NCBI GenBank assembly: GCA_038133505.1
Contig: JAYPTI010000163.1
Coordinates: forward strand, 1 to 6,602
Reading direction: 5' to 3'
Origin: JAYQUR01 sp038133505
GTDB taxonomy: Bacteria; Pseudomonadota; Alphaproteobacteria; MPNO01; UBA830
DNA length: 6,602 bases
The position numbers were made by a program, and so were the translations under genes. The notes below the pieces were generated by a model. The model saw only the letters and a program-made list of their open reading frames with translations. It was not told the DNA's origin and searched no databases. Positions 4,804 through 6,602 of this stretch are shown in pieces; the stretch's first letter is position 1, and each line of letters starts with the position of its first letter.

Positions 4804-6522
4804 ATGCAGAACTATCTAGATGGCGGCGAAGCCATTCTCGAGGCCTTCCGCAGGCTCGACATCGACTACGTCATGGCGTCGCCGGGCTCCGAATGGGGTG
4901 CGGTGTGGGAGGCGTTCGCTCGCCAGGACAAGAACAAGAACAAGGGCCCGACCTATCTGAGCTGCGCGCACGAGACCCTCGCGGTCAATCTGGCCATGGG
5001 CTACACGGTCATGACCGGCCGCATGCAGGCGGTGATGCTGCATACCGGCGTCGGCCTGCTGCAGGGCGCGATGGGAATCGACGCGGCCAAGCGCCAGGGC
5101 GTGCCGATGGTCGTCGTCTCCGGCGAGTCGCTGACCTACAGCGAGCAGGAAGGCTTCGAGCCGGGCCCGCAGTGGCAGGGCGTGCTGTCCGTCGTCGGCG
5201 GCCCGCACAGCCTCGTCCAGAACATCACGAAATGGTCGCACCCGGTCAGCAGTCCCTACACGCTGCACGAACAGCTCGTCCGCGCGGGCGAGATGGCCCA
5301 GCGCTCGCCCGCCGGCCCGGTCTACATGTCGGTGCCGATCGAGACGATGCTGCACGAATGGACGCCGCCGCAGGACCCGCGCAACGTGCCCCCGGCGCCC
5401 CGGCCCATGCCGCCGCAGGCCGACCTCGAACGCGTGGCCGACATGCTGCTCAACGCCAAGGCGCCGGCCATCGTCGCCGAGTCCATCGGCCGCGAGGCGG
5501 AGGGCTACGACGCGACCGTCGAGCTTGCCGAGCTGCTGTCGATCCCCGTCTCCGAGCCCGGCTGGATGGATTTCAACAATTTCCCGAAGGATCATCCGCT
5601 CTACCAGGGCATCGGCATGCAGCCTTATCTGCAGGACGCCGACGTGATCCTGACGCTGCGCGCCCGTGCGCCCTGGATGCCGCCCAGCAACAAGCCGGCC
5701 AAGGCGACCGTCGTCAATATCGACGAAACGCCGTTCCGCCCGCACATGGTGCATCAGAGCCTGCAGGCAGACGTCTATCTCGAGGGCGACGCTGTTGCGA
5801 CGCTGCAGGCGCTGGCAGCGCTGATCCGGGAGAAGGGCGTCGACGGCAAGGCCGTCGCGGCCCGGCTCGAGAAGTTCTCGGCCCTGCATGACGAGCTGAT
5901 GGCGGGACGCAAGGCGGCCGTCGACGCGGCGCGCGAGAAGGAGAGCATATCGCCGGTCGCGCTCGCCGCGGCGCTCGGCGACGCGATGCCCGACGACGCG
6001 ATCTACGTCGAGGAGACGATCACCCATCGCCGCTTCCTGATCGAGCACATCTCCTACAAGGGCCCGCAGAGCTTCTTCAGCGTCGCTTCGGGCGGGCTGG
6101 GGCAGGGCATGGGGCTCGCGATGGGCGTCAAGCTCGCGCGCAAGGACCGGGTGGTGGTCATGCCGGTCGGCGACGGCTCGTTCATGTACAACCCGGTAAC
6201 GCAGGGGCTTGCCCTGTCGCAGCACGAGGATATCCCGATCCTGATCGTGGTCTTCAACAACAAGGGCTACTCGGCGATGCGCAAGGAGCATCACGCCTAT
6301 TATCCCGACGGCGTTGCGGCGGCGGACAACGCGTCCTACGGCCACACGATCACCGATCTCGACTATGCCGAGCTTGCGAAGCCGTTCGATTTCTATGGCA
6401 AGACGGTCGACAAGCTCGCGGACCTGCCCGGCGTGCTCGCAGAGGCCCGCGCATCGGTGGAAGGCGGCACGACGGCGATCGTGAACGTCATCCTCGACGA
6501 CGGTCCGCCCGCGGGCCGCTGA
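4804..6522 (+). CDS. Thiamine-diphosphate enzyme of the acetolactate synthase / benzoylformate decarboxylase superfamily
   Basis: A 572-aa soluble enzyme with the three-domain layout of the IlvB-like ThDP family. The N-terminal pyrimidine-binding domain (about 1-175) carries SPGSEWG (26-32) and AHETLAVN, where E57 is the expected Glu that activates the cofactor. The central domain is at about 190-325. The C-terminal diphosphate-binding domain (about 390-550) has SGGLGQGMGLA (429-439) and the ThDP/Mg motif GDG-X26-NN, with GDG at 456-458 and NN at 485-486. Such enzymes cleave or form C-C bonds next to a keto group (decarboxylation or carboligation). The substrate is not evident: no regulatory ilvN-like subunit lies within the window, and the first loop has HET where acetolactate synthases usually have HEQ. 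The adjacent His pair of pyruvate decarboxylases is not seen. It appears monocistronic, with a candidate promoter upstream and a hairpin downstream. The general class is certain; an acetolactate synthase label would be over-specific. Confidence 0.93.
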   Translation: MQNYLDGGEAILEAFRRLDIDYVMASPGSEWGAVWEAFARQDKNKNKGPTYLSCAHETLAVNLAMGYTVMTGRMQAVMLHTGVGLLQGAMGIDAAKRQGVPMVVVSGESLTYSEQEGFEPGPQWQGVLSVVGGPHSLVQNITKWSHPVSSPYTLHEQLVRAGEMAQRSPAGPVYMSVPIETMLHEWTPPQDPRNVPPAPRPMPPQADLERVADMLLNAKAPAIVAESIGREAEGYDATVELAELLSIPVSEPGWMDFNNFPKDHPLYQGIGMQPYLQDADVILTLRARAPWMPPSNKPAKATVVNIDETPFRPHMVHQSLQADVYLEGDAVATLQALAALIREKGVDGKAVAARLEKFSALHDELMAGRKAAVDAAREKESISPVALAAALGDAMPDDAIYVEETITHRRFLIEHISYKGPQSFFSVASGGLGQGMGLAMGVKLARKDRVVVMPVGDGSFMYNPVTQGLALSQHEDIPILIVVFNNKGYSAMRKEHHAYYPDGVAAADNASYGHTITDLDYAELAKPFDFYGKTVDKLADLPGVLAEARASVEGGTTAIVNVILDDGPPAGR

Positions 6523-6554
6523 GACGACCCGAATAACCCGAAAAATACGTGAAC

Positions 6555-6576
6555 CGGGGCGCCGCGAGGCGCCCCG
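6555..6576 (+). terminator. Hairpin after the ThDP-enzyme gene
   Basis: CGGGGCGCC (6555-6563) pairs with GGCGCCCCG (6568-6576), closed by the GNRA tetraloop GCGA. It begins 32 nt after the stop. The stem is strong and preceded by an A-rich stretch (AAAAATA), but followed by AACGCG with no U-run. It is a plausible transcript end or 3' stabilising hairpin. Confidence 0.45.
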
Positions 6577-6582
6577 AACGCG

Positions 6583-6588
6583 TTGACA
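6583..6588 (+). promoter_or_regulatory. Perfect -35 hexamer at the window edge
   Basis: TTGACA stands 14 nt before the window ends and just after the hairpin, so it may start the promoter of the next plus-strand gene. The matching -10 would lie outside the window and cannot be checked. Confidence 0.25.
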
Positions 6589-6602
6589 GCCGCCCGGCCG
6601 CG

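Noticed and set aside
4816..6345. 509-aa open frame on the minus strand opposite the ThDP enzyme
   Set aside because: Arg/His/Val/Asp-rich composition typical of a shadow frame, while the plus strand carries intact ThDP motifs.
1..6602. tRNA or rRNA genes, CRISPR arrays, insertion sequences, toxin-antitoxin or defence modules
   Set aside because: No cloverleaf-like or rRNA sequence, no regularly spaced repeats, no transposase and no recognisable defence motif were seen on either strand. The gene content is ordinary, and I could not support a claim of an undescribed system.

Overview
The window is GC-rich, with strong G/C preference at third codon positions. It carries a Rhizobiales/Rhodospirillales-style GatB and Nu-class glutathione transferase-like genes, which points to an alphaproteobacterium. 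The call is from protein flavour only; no marker fixes the genus. The 10-N run inside gatB shows that this is a draft or scaffolded assembly.

Layout. At 1-74 is the C-terminal end of an unidentified plus-strand gene with a hydrophobic tail. At 88-1548 is gatB, subunit B of the Glu-tRNA(Gln)/Asp-tRNA(Asn) amidotransferase, interrupted near its end by the N run. From 1654 to 3872 lies a tandem array of three paralogous glutathione transferase-like genes of the YfcG/YghU (Nu-class) type. The first (1654-2379) is intact. The second (2533-3225) is intact but has no convincing Shine-Dalgarno sequence and follows a ~105-nt palindromic repeat element. The third (3240-3872) is broken by one in-frame TAA at codon 26. 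At 3931-4122 a 63-aa protein is encoded on the minus strand, convergent with the array and separated from it by a GC-rich hairpin. A divergent intergenic region (4123-4304) precedes a 115-aa helical protein of unknown function (4305-4652). A hairpin followed by a pyrimidine-rich stretch, then a candidate promoter, separate this from a 572-aa acetolactate-synthase-like thiamine diphosphate enzyme (4804-6522). A GNRA-loop hairpin follows, and a lone TTGACA sits at the window edge.

How the genes work together. gatB is housekeeping (indirect synthesis of Gln-tRNA and possibly Asn-tRNA). The transferase-like array is probably for glutathione-dependent disulfide or peroxide chemistry. The ThDP enzyme appears to be its own transcription unit, with no neighbour that reveals its substrate. 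I see no defence system, CRISPR array, RNA gene or transposase. The points most worth a second look are the nonsense codon in the third array member, the REPIN-like palindrome with G-quadruplex-capable strands, the anomalous sequence beside the gap in gatB, and a CtrA-like site in the divergent region.
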